Shown here: positions 63,274 to 64,000 of the stretch, one piece after another | Layout: the number at the start of each line of letters is the position of its first letter | Numbering within the stretch: position 1 is the stretch's first letter | Assembly (NCBI GenBank): GCA_026954015.1 | Contig: JAIXLP010000010.1 | Span: 17,780 to 81,779, forward strand | From: Burkholderiales bacterium | GTDB taxonomy: Bacteria; Pseudomonadota; Gammaproteobacteria; Burkholderiales; Burkholderiaceae_C | Direction of reading: 5' to 3' | Length of the DNA stretch: 64,000 nt | Translations under genes and position numbers: made by a program | The notes under the pieces: generated by a model | Databases searched by the model: none | Told to the model about the DNA's origin: nothing | The model's input: only the letters and a program-made list of their open reading frames with translations

Positions 63274-63564
63274 ATGTCGGACGAGTCAGCGCTCGACGAG
63301 CGCGAAGTCTCCCTGATACGCTGGCGCTGCCGCCGCGGTCTGGTGGAAAACGATCTGTTTCTGGAGCGTTTCTTCACCACCTACGGCGCGCAGTTGAACG
63401 CAAGTCAGGCACGCGGCCTGAGCCAGCTCATGGAACTGCCCGACAACGACCTGCTCGACCTGTTCCTGCGGCGCACCGAGCCCGCGGCGGACATGGACAC
63501 CCCCGAGGTTCGAACCGTGCTCGCGCAACTGCGCAAGCGCCCTCACGGCGCAGCATCGGCCTGA
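63274..63564 (+). CDS. sdhE: FAD assembly factor SdhE
   Basis: 96-residue small helical protein that promotes covalent flavinylation of SdhA. IRWRCRRGLVENDLFLERFF contains the RGxxE motif. Starts 6 bp after sdhB, as expected. Confidence 0.95.
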   Translation: MSDESALDEREVSLIRWRCRRGLVENDLFLERFFTTYGAQLNASQARGLSQLMELPDNDLLDLFLRRTEPAADMDTPEVRTVLAQLRKRPHGAASA

Positions 63565-63599
63565 ACCATCCCATTGCCACACTAACGAGGAAACCAGCA

Positions 63600-64000
63600 A
63601 TGACCATGCAATTGGCAGAACACAAGGCGACGCTGTCGTTCAACAACGGCAGCCCCAGTGTCGATCTCCCGGTCTACCACGGCACGATAGGCCCGGACGT
63701 GGTGGACATCCGCAAGCTCTACGGCCAGACGGGCATGTTCACCTACGACCCGGGTTTCCTCTCGACCGCGTCGTGCCAGTCGTCGATCACCTTCATCGAT
63801 GGCGAAAAGGGACGGTTGCTCTACCGCGGCTACCCGATCGAGCAGATCGCGACGCAGTGCGACTTCCTCGACACCTGCTACCTGCTGCTCAAGGGCGATC
63901 TGCCCAACGTCGGCCAGCGCGACCAGTTCCACAAGCTCGTGCTGCAGCACACCATGGTGCACGAGCAGATGCAGTTCTTCCTGCGCGGTTTCCGGCGCGA
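63600..64000 (+). CDS. gltA: Citrate synthase, 3' end beyond window
   Basis: Citrate synthase N-terminal part: MTMQLAEHKATLSFNNGSPS, IRKLYGQTGMFTYDPGFLST, EKGRLLYRGYPIEQIA. About 133 residues are in the window; the active-site residues lie beyond its right edge. GAGGAAA precedes the ATG. An ATG two codons later (63606) is an alternative. Terminal gene of the sdh operon in this view. Confidence 0.96.
   Translation, partial: MTMQLAEHKATLSFNNGSPSVDLPVYHGTIGPDVVDIRKLYGQTGMFTYDPGFLSTASCQSSITFIDGEKGRLLYRGYPIEQIATQCDFLDTCYLLLKGDLPNVGQRDQFHKLVLQHTMVHEQMQFFLRGFRR

Overview
The window is a dense, high-GC (roughly two thirds G+C) chromosomal segment with almost no spacer DNA and many ATGA/GTGA stop-start overlaps. 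Gene content and order (gyrA-serC-pheA-tyrA-aroA/cmk-rpsA-ihfB-lapA-lapB, fused aroA-cmk, citE-like/tam/mdh divergent from a GntR gene and sdhCDAB-sdhE-gltA) and a dispersed 'tagctgc...gcgcttg' repeat point to a betaproteobacterium of the order Burkholderiales, most likely Comamonadaceae. I see no phage, transposase, CRISPR array or rRNA.

Layout: 1-5.2 kb holds prlC (cut by the left edge), an exported thiol-domain protein, rpiA and pyrD, then a short non-coding scar with a hydrolase remnant beside tRNA-Val(CAC). 5.2-10.9 kb is a minus-strand block of dnaQ, the isc genes iscR-iscS-iscU-iscA behind an IscR-type operator, and uvrB. 11-22.5 kb has an aromatic/aspartate aminotransferase, mutS, dnaX-ebfC-recR, the 4.5S RNA gene, an OmpA-family gene and gyrA. 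21.4-30.4 kb is the amino-acid/translation block serC to lapB. 30.4-36.5 kb is a six-gene Mrp cation/proton antiporter operon (A and B fused). 36.5-43.3 kb carries an NsrR-type regulator, slyX, an aminotransferase, nth, gshA, an SDR, a Nudix hydrolase and a ferredoxin. 43.4-49.2 kb is ribB(X)-ribH-nusB-aminotransferase-ybgC-tolQRA. 49.2-52.4 kb is a small accessory islet of exported, membrane and zinc-ribbon proteins, all on the minus strand. 52.7-64 kb is central carbon metabolism: acnB, a CitE-like lyase, tam, mdh, a GntR regulator, sdhCDAB, sdhE and the start of gltA.

The most unusual observations are these. (1) The IscU encoded here has serine in place of two of the three cluster-binding cysteines and Glu in place of the conserved Asp, and the local isc cluster lacks hscB, hscA and fdx. 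(2) A ~50-bp palindromic repeat occurs at least six and probably seven times, always in the same orientation, both between genes and inside the reading frames of mutS, dnaX and probably aroA; it also supplies the ihfB stop codon and the whole serC leader. (3) dnaX contains an A10 tract in which both alternative frames stop within five codons, the signature of programmed tau/gamma production. (4) The 49-52 kb islet contains a small ORF of 43 codons and a two-zinc-ribbon membrane protein split by a single-base frameshift. (5) A perfect 18-bp palindrome sits in the spacer of the divergent mdh/GntR promoters.
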